DNA of 64,000 nucleotides from an uncultured Marinoscillum sp. (GTDB lineage Bacteria; Bacteroidota; Bacteroidia; Cytophagales; MED-G16). The stretch lies in assembly GCA_902523065.1 (NCBI GenBank), contig CABYXZ010000002.1, positions 186,001 through 250,000 of the forward strand, given 5' to 3'. The position numbers were made by a program, and so were the translations under genes. This document shows positions 36,376 to 49,492 of this stretch, piece by piece. The notes beneath the pieces were generated by a model. It was not told the origin of the DNA and made no database searches. It saw only the letters and a program-made list of their open reading frames with translations. Positions within the stretch are counted from its first letter, which is position 1. The number at the start of each line of letters is the position of its first letter.

Positions 36376-36936
36376 TTAAATAGCCCATGTTTTTCCTATT
36401 TCACCAAATGGAACACATCCCCTATAATCACCTAATACAACGGATGGCCCATTATATCTTAGTACTTGAGTAGCTCCAACTTCTGTAAGAAAATATGATT
36501 CAATGATAAGCTTTTTAAATGACATATATATTTTCCTAATTTTTTTATTTCTTTTCATTTTTTGAATTGAATTTAACAGTGAAGTCTTTTCGGATAAAGT
36601 TAGATCATAGTATGAGTTTTCAAATAAATAGGTTTTGAGTGAATGGAGATCCTCCGTAAATTTACTTATGTCATCTTCATCATATACATTAAAAACATAC
36701 TTTTCAATTTCTTCAGGAACACCTAGGGCAACTGCACCAGGAAATTCAGTATTAGGTAACACAGTGTTGGATAGCTCTGTTAAAAAAAATGCATTTTCAA
36801 TTTCTAAAAACTCTGGAACCCAATTTAATTCTTGATTAGGGCTAGTACATGAATTTATCAACAATGTTGAACTTGGGATAATAAGGCTGCCACACACAAA
36901 TGATGATATCGCTTTAATTGACTCTCTTCTTTTCAT
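36376..36936 (-). CDS. Gluconate 2-dehydrogenase subunit 3-family protein, Tat-exported
   Basis: This 186-aa small (gamma-type) subunit partners GMC sugar dehydrogenases. It starts MKRRESIKAISSFVCGSLIIPSST, a twin-arginine-like signal, and LLINSC looks like a lipobox, so it may be a Tat-exported lipoprotein. The body has the family's all-helical pattern with LTELSNTVLPNTEFPGAVALGVPEEIEKYV and a C-terminal GPSVVLGDYRGCVPFGEIGKTWA. Related gamma subunits carry the catalytic partner through Tat. Its ATG overlaps the GMC stop by one base (TAATG), so both are co-translated. Confidence 0.88.
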   Translation of the reverse strand: MKRRESIKAISSFVCGSLIIPSSTLLINSCTSPNQELNWVPEFLEIENAFFLTELSNTVLPNTEFPGAVALGVPEEIEKYVFNVYDEDDISKFTEDLHSLKTYLFENSYYDLTLSEKTSLLNSIQKMKRNKKIRKIYMSFKKLIIESYFLTEVGATQVLRYNGPSVVLGDYRGCVPFGEIGKTWAI

Positions 36937-38636
36937 TATAAATTTCTTTTTTTAAGTTCATCTATAGCATAATTTGCTGCTCTTGCTGTTAAAGCCATGT
37001 ATGTTATTGAAGGGTTAACACAACTTGCGGACGTCATACATGCTCCATCAGTTACAAAAACATTTTTTGCTGAATGAACTTGATTCCATTTATTTAGAAT
37101 AGACGTCTTAGGATCTTTACCCATCCTAGCTGTACCCATTTCATGTATACCATTTCCCATACTGTATTTATTATCGTATCCTTTTATATTCTTAAATCCG
37201 CACTTTTCTAACATTTCAGCAGCTGAGTTTTTCATATCCTCCCTCATCTTTTTTTCATTTTCTTTAATCTGCGTTTCAAAAATAACAGTTGGCATTCCCC
37301 ACTTATCCAGTTTATCGTTATCTAGATACATTCTATTATCGTGATACGGCAAAATTTCACCAAATCCAAGTAAATTCATTGTCCAACCCCCTGGTGTAGA
37401 AGCACTTTTAAGCAGATTTTCTCCGGTAAATGCTGCTTCTCCTGAATTTGCCCAGCCACCTCTTATTGCACCTCCCTGGTATCCAAAACCTCTTAGGTAG
37501 TTCATTTTTTCATTTCCTAGATTTCTAAATCTGGCTAGATATCCATTTGCCGGTCTATTTCCGTGATAATAATAATCTTCATATCCATCTATTTGTGCTC
37601 TAGCACCGGCCTTGAAATGGTGATCCATTATATTATGTCCCAGCTCGCCGCTGTCGTTACCAAATCCATTGGGAAATCTTCTAGATTTTGAGTTCAACAT
37701 AATTAGTGTTGAATTTATTGTTGAAGCATTTAAAAAAATTATTCTTGCATAATACTCTGTCATCTCAAGAGTTTCGCTATCAAGGACTCTAACACCTGTT
37801 GCTTTATTCTTCTCATCGTCATATATTATGGAGTGAACAATGGAATCTGTTTTTAAAGTCATATTTCCTGTAGCTTCAGCTGCTGGTAGTGTTGATGAAT
37901 TAGAACTAAAGTATGCTCCGTATGGGCAACCCCTTATACATAGGTTTCTACTCTGACACTTTCCTCTTCCATTATGGTTTTTTGTGATATTTGTAACTCT
38001 TCCAGAAGTATAAGTTCTTCCAAGTTTATCAAATAAATTTTTTTTAAAATCTTTCTCTACACAATTCATATCAAGAGGCGGTAAAAAATTGCCATCTGGT
38101 AGTTGTGAAAGTCCTTCCTTCCTACCACTTACTCCAATGAAATTTTCAACATAACCATACCATTTATCAATATCTTTATATCTGATAGGCCAGTCGATTC
38201 CTACACCTTCTTTTGCATTAGCTTCAAAGTCAATTTTACTCCATCTGTAAACATGCCTACTCCACATAATGGATTTTCCGCCAACGTGGTAACCTCTTAT
38301 CCAATCAAATGAACCTTTTTTTTCATTGTAAGGTTGTTCAGTATCTTTTACCCACCAGTGTTTTGTTGATTGTTTTAAAGTATATCCAGGTCTAAGCTGA
38401 ACTTTGTAATACTTTCTTTCATTTGCTGTTAGTTGATCTCTATAGGGAAGTTCCCATGAATGTTTGTTCATGGTTGGATAATCTTTAACGTGTTTTACAT
38501 CTCTTCCTCTCTCTAAAACTAATGTTTTAAGTCCTCCTTCTGTAAGTTCTTTTGCTGCCCACCCGCCGCTTATACCAGTACCAACGACAATAGCGTCATA
38601 CGTATTTTTTTTCCTAGAATCTGAGTTAATATTCAT
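36936..38636 (-). CDS. GMC-family FAD-dependent oxidoreductase (sugar dehydrogenase type)
   Basis: The 566-aa flavoenzyme has the FAD-binding start YDAIVVGTGISGGWAAKELTEGG, WIRGYHVGGKSIMWSRHVYRW, the Cys-rich motif CQSRNLCIRGCPYGAYFSSNS, IHEMGTARMGKDP (catalytic His region) and the C-terminal NVFVTDGACMTSASCVNPSITYMALTARAANYAIDEL. It has no signal peptide of its own, so export by association with the Tat-bearing subunit 3 is expected (family knowledge). This pair resembles LacA/LacC-type glucoside 3-dehydrogenases, which make 3-keto sugars. No cytochrome subunit is adjacent. Confidence 0.9.
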   Translation of the reverse strand: MNINSDSRKKNTYDAIVVGTGISGGWAAKELTEGGLKTLVLERGRDVKHVKDYPTMNKHSWELPYRDQLTANERKYYKVQLRPGYTLKQSTKHWWVKDTEQPYNEKKGSFDWIRGYHVGGKSIMWSRHVYRWSKIDFEANAKEGVGIDWPIRYKDIDKWYGYVENFIGVSGRKEGLSQLPDGNFLPPLDMNCVEKDFKKNLFDKLGRTYTSGRVTNITKNHNGRGKCQSRNLCIRGCPYGAYFSSNSSTLPAAEATGNMTLKTDSIVHSIIYDDEKNKATGVRVLDSETLEMTEYYARIIFLNASTINSTLIMLNSKSRRFPNGFGNDSGELGHNIMDHHFKAGARAQIDGYEDYYYHGNRPANGYLARFRNLGNEKMNYLRGFGYQGGAIRGGWANSGEAAFTGENLLKSASTPGGWTMNLLGFGEILPYHDNRMYLDNDKLDKWGMPTVIFETQIKENEKKMREDMKNSAAEMLEKCGFKNIKGYDNKYSMGNGIHEMGTARMGKDPKTSILNKWNQVHSAKNVFVTDGACMTSASCVNPSITYMALTARAANYAIDELKKRNL

Positions 38637-38721
38637 TTGTAGTTTAGTAGTACCAATATTAATTAAAATATTTTTTTAATAAAAAATTAATTTTGATACA
38701 TTAATGCTAAATTAATAATTA

Positions 38722-39189
38722 ATGCAAGTTCTCTATTTTTTAATACTTTTATTAGTACATCCTTTTTATATAAGTACAACTGAAATAACTTTAAAAGAAG
38801 ACAGGCATGATATAAAAATTAAAATCTTTAGGGATGATCTAGAAGATGGTCTTAGATTATTTTTCGATAAGTCAATTTCAATAGATACTGAATTAAAATT
38901 AGAGAATAGATCGAGTCAGGTAGCAGATTATATTAAAGATAAATTTCAAATTAGCGTAAATAAATCAGAAATAATTCCTTCAATTGATAATTATAATCTT
39001 GTTAATGATTTAGTTGAAATATATCTATCCTTTGAGACAAGGGGTGATATCAATAATATTAAAGTTTATAATAATATCTTATTTGATGTTTTTCAAGTTC
39101 AAAAAAATGTTGTTTTGATAAATCTTGAAAACCAAAATCAGTCTCATATTTTTTCTTATTCTGATAGAGAAAAAACTTTTAATTATTAA
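38722..39189 (+). CDS. DUF6702-like exported protein
   Basis: The 155-aa protein starts with a hydrophobic signal (MQVLYFLILLLVHPFYIS) and the phrase HPFYISTTEITL followed by DIKIKIFRDDLEDGLRLFF. This matches the pattern I recall for the Bacteroidota DUF6702 family (HPFYVSVTEI ... KIFTDDLE). The rest is a small beta-rich domain. Function is unknown; family members are often near M1 peptidase or TonB-receptor genes. It is divergent from the GMC operon, and its last 11 bases overlap the end of the M20 gene. Confidence 0.72.
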   Translation: MQVLYFLILLLVHPFYISTTEITLKEDRHDIKIKIFRDDLEDGLRLFFDKSISIDTELKLENRSSQVADYIKDKFQISVNKSEIIPSIDNYNLVNDLVEIYLSFETRGDINNIKVYNNILFDVFQVQKNVVLINLENQNQSHIFSYSDREKTFNY

Positions 39190-39196
39190 AAAGTTT
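39173..39196 (-). terminator. Hairpin spanning two overlapping convergent stops
   Basis: AAACTTTT and AAAAGTTT form an 8-bp stem with an 8-nt loop. On the minus strand it is followed by TTTTCTC. It covers the last codons of the DUF6702 gene and the last codons and stop of the M20 gene. The stem has one G-C pair, so it is weak. It shows how a terminator could be embedded in coding sequence. Confidence 0.4.
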
Positions 39197-40492
39197 AATT
39201 AAAGATTCAGTACTCACTTTAACTCCGGTTCTTATCGAGTTTTCAATATCTGGATAATAAAATGGTGAATGTAAAGCTGGAAGAGCGTACTCTCCACTAA
39301 TATACCTATCCATTCTTTCTTTTGGAACAGTACCTAACCAGTACATAGCAGTTGGAATATCTTCTTTAGTGCTACCATACCTTGCAAAATCTTCACCTAC
39401 CATCTGTGGTTCTACAGCAACAACATTTTCTTTCCCAATTAATGAATTAGATACATCTGTCATTATATCAATAAGCATTCCATCATTAAAATTAGCTGGA
39501 GTAGATTGATCTCGCATTACGATTTTTGGCCATCTTGACTTATCAAGTCCCATTGATGCAGCTATTCCGTCGCAAATTTCTTTTATTCTTTTATGAATTA
39601 AATTTCGGACCTCTTCTTTATAGGTTCTTATTGTTAATTGAAGATTTACTTCGTCAGGTATAATATTATGTTTAGTGCCTCCTCTTATTGAGCCAACAGT
39701 TATTACCGCATCATCTAAAGGATTTAAATTTCTACTTACAATGGTTTGTAATTCCATCACAATCATGGACGCAGTTACAATTGGATCTATTGACATGTGA
39801 GGTGCAGCTCCGTGGGACCCCTGTCCAAATATTTTAATATCAACAGATTCAGTATTTGCCATGATATAACCTTTACCAAATCCGACTTTTCCTGCTGGGA
39901 TAGTAGGAGATGCATGAAGTGCAATTCCATAATCAGGCACAGGATACTTCTCATAGAGTCCTGCATCTAACATCATCGCTGCTCCCGCTCCAATTTCTTC
40001 AGCTGGTTGACCTATCATAACAATAGTTCCGTTCCAATCATCTTTCCTTTCTACCATAGCTCTAGCTGTACCAGTCCAGACTGTCATGTGCATATCATGT
40101 CCACATGAGTGCATTGTTCCGACATCATTACCATCAAAATTTTTAGTAATAACTTTACTTGCATAAGGAAGTCCAGTTTTTTCTTCCATTGGAAGTGCAT
40201 CCATATCTGTTCTATACAATATAGTTGGTCCATCACCATTTTCTAGAATCCCAACAACACCATAACCACCAAAATTTTCTTCAACTTCAAATCCAACTTT
40301 CCTTAATTCGTTAGCTAGCTTTTTTGATGTTTCTTTTTCCATTAATGATATCTCTGGGTTTTTGTGTATATCAATATATAATTCTTTAAGGTATGGAATA
40401 TCAGACTCAACAAAATCTTCAAACTTATTATTATTTGAAGTAAAAGAGAATGCTAGAAGTAGCGGTAATGTGAAAATAATATTTCTAATCAT
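39179..40492 (-). CDS. M20-family amidohydrolase, exported
   Basis: The 437-aa metallopeptidase-like amidohydrolase has a signal peptide (MIRNIIFTLPLLLAFSFTS) and M20D motifs: LYRTDMDALPMEEKTGLPYAS, GTMHSCGHDMHMTVWTGTARAM (metal ligands), MIGQPAEEIGAGAAMMLDAG (catalytic/metal Glu pair) and the late ligand His in ALHSPFYYP. The lid domain has IKIFGQGSHGAAPHMSIDPI. Relatives hydrolyse N-acyl amino acids, hippurate or IAA conjugates. The periplasmic location suggests scavenging. It overlaps the DUF1080 gene by 4 bases (ATGA). Confidence 0.9.
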   Translation of the reverse strand: MIRNIIFTLPLLLAFSFTSNNNKFEDFVESDIPYLKELYIDIHKNPEISLMEKETSKKLANELRKVGFEVEENFGGYGVVGILENGDGPTILYRTDMDALPMEEKTGLPYASKVITKNFDGNDVGTMHSCGHDMHMTVWTGTARAMVERKDDWNGTIVMIGQPAEEIGAGAAMMLDAGLYEKYPVPDYGIALHASPTIPAGKVGFGKGYIMANTESVDIKIFGQGSHGAAPHMSIDPIVTASMIVMELQTIVSRNLNPLDDAVITVGSIRGGTKHNIIPDEVNLQLTIRTYKEEVRNLIHKRIKEICDGIAASMGLDKSRWPKIVMRDQSTPANFNDGMLIDIMTDVSNSLIGKENVVAVEPQMVGEDFARYGSTKEDIPTAMYWLGTVPKERMDRYISGEYALPALHSPFYYPDIENSIRTGVKVSTESLIKLFNN

Positions 40493-41151
40493 AGTTCTTT
40501 AATTTTAATATTACGATAATAAACTCTTGTATCATGGTCCTGTAATGCAATTGGACCTTTTTCGGTTTTAGCAAACCCATCCCACGTCTTAAATTTTGAA
40601 TTTTCAATCATTTCATTCCATTTTTTACCTCTCAAAGGAAAGGTAGAAACATCTTTTCCATTAAGATTAACATTGCCAATATTTTTTTTATAGTTAATTT
40701 CAATCACGTACTTATTCCATTCTCCTGTAGGATTTGCAGCTAACATAGATGGTGCTACCATGTCATAAACTGAACCATTCATATGTTTACGATTTTCCTT
40801 GTCTCCACCATAATAATATTCATCATCAATAACTTGAACTTCGGGGGCTGTCAAGTATGGAACAGAGTATTTAGGGTCTTCATTTAAAGCCCAGAAAATT
40901 CCACTATTTCCACCTTTATCTACTTTCCACTCTAATGACAAAATAAAGCTGTGGTAGTGCTTATTAGAGACAAGACCATTATTTTTTTTATCGGAAGGAT
41001 CTAATACATAGACTTTATCCTTTGATTCCCAACCTTCAACAGAGTTAGATAAATAGGTATGCCAATTTTCAGATATATCTTCTGAGCTTAGGTCTACCCA
41101 CTTTGACTGATTGTTAAAAAATATAATAATTAGGACCAATATTAAATTCAT
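40489..41151 (-). CDS. DUF1080 (3-keto-disaccharide hydrolase) protein, exported
   Basis: The 220-aa protein has an N-terminal hydrophobic signal (MNLILVLIIIFFNNQ) and one concanavalin-like DUF1080 domain. That domain shows HSFILSLEWKVDKGGNSGIFWALNE, YLTAPEVQVIDDEYY, GSVYDMVAPS, WNKYVIEINYKK and the terminal GPIALQDHDTRVYYRNIKIKEL. Characterised relatives cleave 3-keto-glycosides. This makes it a possible downstream partner of the GMC/subunit-3 pair encoded about 2 kb away. In its own operon it sits between a lipase-like hydrolase and an M20 amidohydrolase. Confidence 0.88.
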   Translation of the reverse strand: MNLILVLIIIFFNNQSKWVDLSSEDISENWHTYLSNSVEGWESKDKVYVLDPSDKKNNGLVSNKHYHSFILSLEWKVDKGGNSGIFWALNEDPKYSVPYLTAPEVQVIDDEYYYGGDKENRKHMNGSVYDMVAPSMLAANPTGEWNKYVIEINYKKNIGNVNLNGKDVSTFPLRGKKWNEMIENSKFKTWDGFAKTEKGPIALQDHDTRVYYRNIKIKEL

Positions 41152-41173
41152 TATCTAAAGATATAAAATAATT

Positions 41174-41992
41174 TTAATTTAAGAACTTGATAATTTTCTT
41201 GAAAACTTCTTTTTTTTCTAAGTCATTGTGAGGTTCGTGATAAGCTTTATCGAAGATTATTTTTTGATTATAATTTATCAACAAACTAAGGATATCAACA
41301 CTTTCACTTGATATAATTTTATCATCAGACCCATGGTAAAGTAATGTCTTTATTTTTATTCTGTTAGCTCGTTCTTTTACCAGATCTATCTGTTTATTTA
41401 TCTCAGAATATAGTCTAAAAGAAATTCTATCATGAACAAGCTGATCTTTACTGTATTTGAAGTTTATATCATTATCTTTTGTTAAGTCATTGATATTGAT
41501 TCTATTACTCAGTCTAAAACTAGGCATTATATTGACTAAAACTTTCTGAATACCAATTAGATATTTTGGAACCTCTAAACCTAATTTAATCCAAGGACTT
41601 GATATTATAGCTGAATGTATTTCTTTGCTTTCTCTATTAATTAAAAAAGAAAGACAAATTAATCCCCCAAGGCTATGGCCAAATAAAGTAATCGGAGTTT
41701 CAAGATTTTTTTTCCTGACATGAATAAGAACATCTTCTAGATAGTCCAAAAATCTATCAAATTTTTTTATGTCTCCTTTTTTTCCATCACTCATACCGTG
41801 ACCTGGAAGGTCAAGTGCATATATAGCAACTTTGTGATTTTTTAAAAACTCTTTGAATATTTTGTATCTTCCTGAATGCTCTCCAAGTCCATGAACGATA
41901 ATAATAACTTTATCGTATTTTTCTGGCTTCCAGCTTCTTACAAAAATATTATCACCATATCTGGAATTTATTTTTTTTGATTTAAGTATCAT
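41174..41992 (-). CDS. Alpha/beta hydrolase, monoacylglycerol-lipase-like
   Basis: The 272-aa hydrolase follows the MGL (Hydrolase_4) pattern: oxyanion-hole HGLGEHSGRYKIFKEFL, LDLPGHGMSDGKKGDI, nucleophile elbow ITLFGHSLGGLICLSF (catalytic Ser), catalytic Asp in TLLYHGSDDKIIS and His in KAYHEPHNDLEK. No signal peptide is present. The family cleaves monoacylglycerols or lysophospholipids. It is 1 base after the acyl-CoA dehydrogenase gene, consistent with lipid degradation (lipase, acyl-CoA synthetase and dehydrogenase all lie in this minus-strand region). Confidence 0.87.
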   Translation of the reverse strand: MILKSKKINSRYGDNIFVRSWKPEKYDKVIIIVHGLGEHSGRYKIFKEFLKNHKVAIYALDLPGHGMSDGKKGDIKKFDRFLDYLEDVLIHVRKKNLETPITLFGHSLGGLICLSFLINRESKEIHSAIISSPWIKLGLEVPKYLIGIQKVLVNIMPSFRLSNRININDLTKDNDINFKYSKDQLVHDRISFRLYSEINKQIDLVKERANRIKIKTLLYHGSDDKIISSESVDILSLLINYNQKIIFDKAYHEPHNDLEKKEVFKKIIKFLN

Positions 41993-41993
41993 T

Positions 41994-43181
41994 TTATGAG
42001 AAGGCTGGTATTCCAGTTATTTCATTTCCTAAAATGAGAAGGTGAATATCATGAGTGCCTTCATATGTAATAACAGATTCTAAATTCATCATGTGTCTCA
42101 TCATAGGATATTCATTTGTGATTCCCATTCCTCCATGAATTTGTCTTGCTTCTCTTGCTATCATTAAAGCAGTTTCAACGTTATTTCTTTTTGCTAATGA
42201 TATCTGAGCTGAACTAACTTTTCCCTGGTCCATTAATGATCCTAGTCTCCAACACACAAGCTGACCCTTAGTAATTTCAGTGAGCATCTCAGCTAATTTT
42301 TTTTGAATTAGTTGAAACGAGGCTATAGGCTTATCAAATTGTTTTCTCTCAAGAGAATATTTTTTTGCATGATAGTAACAATCCATAGCGACTCCTAAAG
42401 CTCCCCATGCTATTCCATACCTTGCTTTGTCAAGACATCCTAATGGTGCACCAAGACCATCTTTATTTGGTAATAAATTTTCTTTAGGTATTTTAACATT
42501 ATCAAAGACAAGCTCGCCAGTTAGACTTGATCTTAGTGACCACTTCCCACCAGTTTTAGGAGTTGAAAACCCTTCCATACCTCTCTCAACAATTACACCC
42601 TTTATTCTTTTATTTTCATCTTTTGCCCATACAACGGCGATGTCAGCCGCTGGAGAATTAGATATCCAGAGTTTGGCACCATTTAGTAAGTAATGATCTC
42701 CTTTATCTTCTAATTTTGATACCATTCCACCTGGATTTGATCCATAGTCTGGCTCTGTTAGTCCAAAGCATCCTAGCATTTCACCAGATGCAAGTTTTGG
42801 TAGATATTTCTTTTTTTGATCATCTGATCCATATGCTTCAATTGGATACATTACCAAAGAGCTTTGAACAGAGGCTGTAGATCTCATTCCTGAATCACCT
42901 CTTTCAAGTTCTTGCATAATTAGTCCATAAGAAATACTATCAAGACCACCTCCTCCGTAATCTGGAGAAACATTAGGTCCAAAAATTCCAGTTTCTCCCA
43001 TTTTCTTAACTATTTCAAGTGGAAAATGATTTTTTTCGTACCAATCTTCAATATTTGGAATAATTTCTTGATTAACGAATTGCCTGACTGAGTCTCTGAC
43101 TAGTTTTTGTTCATCAGAATAAAGCTCATCCAACTGATAAAAATCAACCGATTCAAAACTATTAATGTTGTTCATATACAT
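41994..43181 (-). CDS. Acyl-CoA dehydrogenase, glutaryl-CoA dehydrogenase-like
   Basis: The 395-aa FAD enzyme has the acyl-CoA dehydrogenase blocks GCFGLTEPDYGSNPGGMVSKLEDKGDHYLLNGAKLWISNSP, RYGIAWGALGVAMDCYYHAKKYS and RKQFDKPIASFQLIQKKLAEM. The catalytic Glu is in SVITYEGTHDIHLLILGNEITGIPAF, which matches the glutaryl-CoA dehydrogenase branch. It would oxidise and decarboxylate glutaryl-CoA from lysine/tryptophan breakdown, or a related acyl-CoA. ATG codons exist at 43181 and 43175; either is possible. It is the first gene of a four-gene minus-strand operon. Confidence 0.92.
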   Translation of the reverse strand: MYMNNINSFESVDFYQLDELYSDEQKLVRDSVRQFVNQEIIPNIEDWYEKNHFPLEIVKKMGETGIFGPNVSPDYGGGGLDSISYGLIMQELERGDSGMRSTASVQSSLVMYPIEAYGSDDQKKKYLPKLASGEMLGCFGLTEPDYGSNPGGMVSKLEDKGDHYLLNGAKLWISNSPAADIAVVWAKDENKRIKGVIVERGMEGFSTPKTGGKWSLRSSLTGELVFDNVKIPKENLLPNKDGLGAPLGCLDKARYGIAWGALGVAMDCYYHAKKYSLERKQFDKPIASFQLIQKKLAEMLTEITKGQLVCWRLGSLMDQGKVSSAQISLAKRNNVETALMIAREARQIHGGMGITNEYPMMRHMMNLESVITYEGTHDIHLLILGNEITGIPAFS

Positions 43182-43273
43182 CTCTAAATTAACATATAAA
43201 ATTTTATTCTCAACAATTATATTTTTTTATTTAAAAATCTATTTTTTATTTCAATAAATAGCTTTAATTACTA

Positions 43274-43292
43274 TAAAAAATGCCATTTTTTA
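43274..43292. promoter_or_regulatory. Palindrome upstream of gyrB
   Basis: TAAAAAATG and CATTTTTTA form perfect 9-bp arms around a single C, in the 143-bp divergent gap between the acyl-CoA dehydrogenase and gyrB, about 33 bases before the gyrB ATG. It could be an operator. A terminator is not needed between divergent genes. I found no TTTG-type -7 box for gyrB in this gap. Confidence 0.35.
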
Positions 43293-43321
43293 ATTAATTT
43301 TATTTTAAACCTCTAAACTAA

Positions 43322-47066
<3,745 letters not shown>

Positions 47067-49409
47067 TTATTTATTAAGAAACCTGTCAATAACTTCTTTG
47101 ATTTCTGCCTCAGAAATATTTTCAATGCTCATCTTGTACTTTTCTAATATTTCTTTAGGAAATCCAACAAAAGGCTTTCTTTTCTTTTCTTTGAAAAGTT
47201 TTCCATATTCAGTTCCTCTTACAGCAAGAATATAGGGAGGTTTACCATATTTCCCTGTTCTAATCTGAATACTTCCATCAAAAAATTCTTTAATGATGTC
47301 TTTTGATTTTTCCACAGGTGTTGAGATTATTTCTATGAGTTGCTTTTCTGAAAGTTCCTTTGGATCAGGATATTTCTCTTTGTCTATCTTATAATTTTTT
47401 TCTTTGAACCTCAGATAAAATCCGTATCTACCATTTTTTAATTCAATTAAATCCCCATCATGTTCTACACTAACTAACTTATTATCTTCATCTTTCTTAT
47501 TAATGATAGATATAGCTTCATCTATAGAAATATGTTTAATTAATTTATCGTAAGGTATATTGCAATATTTGGGAAAACCTTCATCACTGTCTTCCTTTTC
47601 TCCAATTTGTATAACAGGACCAAACTTAGCAATTCTTGCTTTAAGTTTTTTTCCCTCATACTCACCAAGGTCTTTTTCAAGTTGGTATCTTTCCTCCGGT
47701 ACTTTATTGGATAAATCAGAGAAGCCAGAATAGAACTCTTTTAACATGTCATTCCAATTTTTTCCATTAAATGCTATTTGATCTAACTGATTCTCTGTTT
47801 TAGCTGTAAAAGAATAGTCCATAAAACTTGAAATAAAGTTCTCATTTAGAAACTCTGTTACAAACATTCCCATGTTTGTAGGATATATTTTATTTTTTTC
47901 AAAACCAGTTTTTTCTTCCTTTACATTCTCAGATATCTTGGTATTTTCTAAAGTAAGTTCTTTACTATTAATAATTTTCCCATCTCTCTCTTCTTTCACT
48001 ACATATTCTCTTTCCTTAATTTTTCTTACGGTTTCAGCAAATGTTGACGGTCTACCTATACCAGAGTCTTCCATTTTTTTAATCAGACTTGCCTCAGAGT
48101 ACCTTGGCGGATGCTTAGTGAAAATCTCTTTGGAGAGAATGTTAACTGTTTTGAGAACTGATTTTTCTTCTAGTTTTGGTAAGAGTTTTGAGCTATCATC
48201 AATTTCGTTATATAGTTTTAGAAAACCATCAAAAATAAGTACTTCTCCGGTAGCTTTAAATTCAGTATTATTAACAGACTGAATTTTTACGATTGTTCTT
48301 TCAAAAATAGATTCAGCCATCTGAGAGGCTAAGGTCCTTCTCCATATGAGATTATATAATTTTTTTTCTGTATCTGATTTTCCAGCATTATCATTTCCAA
48401 GGTTAGTAGGTCTTATAGCCTCGTGAGCTTCTTGAGCACTTTTGGATTTAGTTTTATAAACTCTCTTGTTATGATATTTTTCTCCAAAATTATCATTAAT
48501 TATTTTTTGAGCGCTTTCAAGGGCCTCATCAGATAAATTTACAGAGTCAGTTCTCATATATGTAATATGGCCTGCCTCATACAGTCTTTGTGCAGTTGAC
48601 ATAGTTAATGAGGGCGAAAATCCAATCTTTCTTGATGCCTCTTGTTGGAGGGTTGATGTTGTAAATGGCGCAGAGGGTGATCTTTTTGATGGTTTTTTTT
48701 CAACCTTAGAAATAATAAAATCTTTATTAGTACAGTCTTTAAGAAATTTTCTTGCTTCATCAATTGTTTCAAACCTCTTATCAAGTTCAGCGGTAAAACT
48801 TTTATCTGATACAGACATGAAATTTGCTGTAGTTTTAAATGATGATTTAGCTTCAAAATTATTTATTTCATTTTCTCTATCAACTACAAACTTTACTGCA
48901 ACTGACTGAACCCTACCAGCAGATAGGCCTCTTTTGATTTTTTTCCAAAGGATTGGAGAAATTTCAAATCCTACTAATCTATCTAATACTCTTCTAGCTT
49001 GTTGAGCATTTACAAGATTCATGTCAATTTTGGTTGGATTTTCAAGAGATTTTAAAATTGCATTTTTAGTTATCTCTCTAAAAATTATTCTCTCGTATTC
49101 ATTATCATCTAGATCTAGAATTTCTTTTAGATGCCAGGCTATAGCTTCGCCTTCTCTATCATTATCAGTAGCTATATATACCTTTTCGGAATTTTTTCTG
49201 AGGTTTTTTAACTCCTTAATTACCTTTTTCTTATCAGGTGATGGAATGTAAGTTGGCTTGAAGCCATTTTTTTTATCAATAGATTTATCATCTTTTGCAA
49301 GGTCTCTTATATGACCATAACATGAAGAAACTTTGAAATCTTTACCTAGGTATTTTTCAATAGTTTTTGCTTTAGCTGGCGACTCAACAATTACTAAATT
49401 TTTACTCAT
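47067..49409 (-). CDS. topA: DNA topoisomerase I
   Basis: This type IA topoisomerase relaxes negative supercoils. The 780-aa protein starts with TOPRIM (KNLVIVESPAKAKTIEKYLGKDFKV; DNDREGEAIAWHLKEIL). It continues with QQARRVLDRLVGFEISPILWKKIKRGLSAGRVQSVAV and the active-site Tyr in HITYMRTDSVNLSDEAL. The C-terminal ~200 residues carry TopA repeats (LKARIAKFGPVIQIG, LKNGRYGFYLRFKEKN, IQIRTGKYGKPPYILAVRG) with no Cys4 zinc fingers, unlike E. coli. It ends directly against the M1 peptidase gene with zero gap. Confidence 0.96.
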   Translation of the reverse strand: MSKNLVIVESPAKAKTIEKYLGKDFKVSSCYGHIRDLAKDDKSIDKKNGFKPTYIPSPDKKKVIKELKNLRKNSEKVYIATDNDREGEAIAWHLKEILDLDDNEYERIIFREITKNAILKSLENPTKIDMNLVNAQQARRVLDRLVGFEISPILWKKIKRGLSAGRVQSVAVKFVVDRENEINNFEAKSSFKTTANFMSVSDKSFTAELDKRFETIDEARKFLKDCTNKDFIISKVEKKPSKRSPSAPFTTSTLQQEASRKIGFSPSLTMSTAQRLYEAGHITYMRTDSVNLSDEALESAQKIINDNFGEKYHNKRVYKTKSKSAQEAHEAIRPTNLGNDNAGKSDTEKKLYNLIWRRTLASQMAESIFERTIVKIQSVNNTEFKATGEVLIFDGFLKLYNEIDDSSKLLPKLEEKSVLKTVNILSKEIFTKHPPRYSEASLIKKMEDSGIGRPSTFAETVRKIKEREYVVKEERDGKIINSKELTLENTKISENVKEEKTGFEKNKIYPTNMGMFVTEFLNENFISSFMDYSFTAKTENQLDQIAFNGKNWNDMLKEFYSGFSDLSNKVPEERYQLEKDLGEYEGKKLKARIAKFGPVIQIGEKEDSDEGFPKYCNIPYDKLIKHISIDEAISIINKKDEDNKLVSVEHDGDLIELKNGRYGFYLRFKEKNYKIDKEKYPDPKELSEKQLIEIISTPVEKSKDIIKEFFDGSIQIRTGKYGKPPYILAVRGTEYGKLFKEKKRKPFVGFPKEILEKYKMSIENISEAEIKEVIDRFLNK

Positions 49410-49492
49410 TGTCTAATTTCTATCATTAAAAAGTTGTCAAATATGAAAAAAAAAATATTATAATTATAATCTCTTGTTATAATATATTTAAA

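Noticed and set aside
49445..49455. A10 run in the topA-glycerate kinase gap
   Set aside because: Non-coding homopolymer in AT-rich intergenic DNA; no frame consequence.
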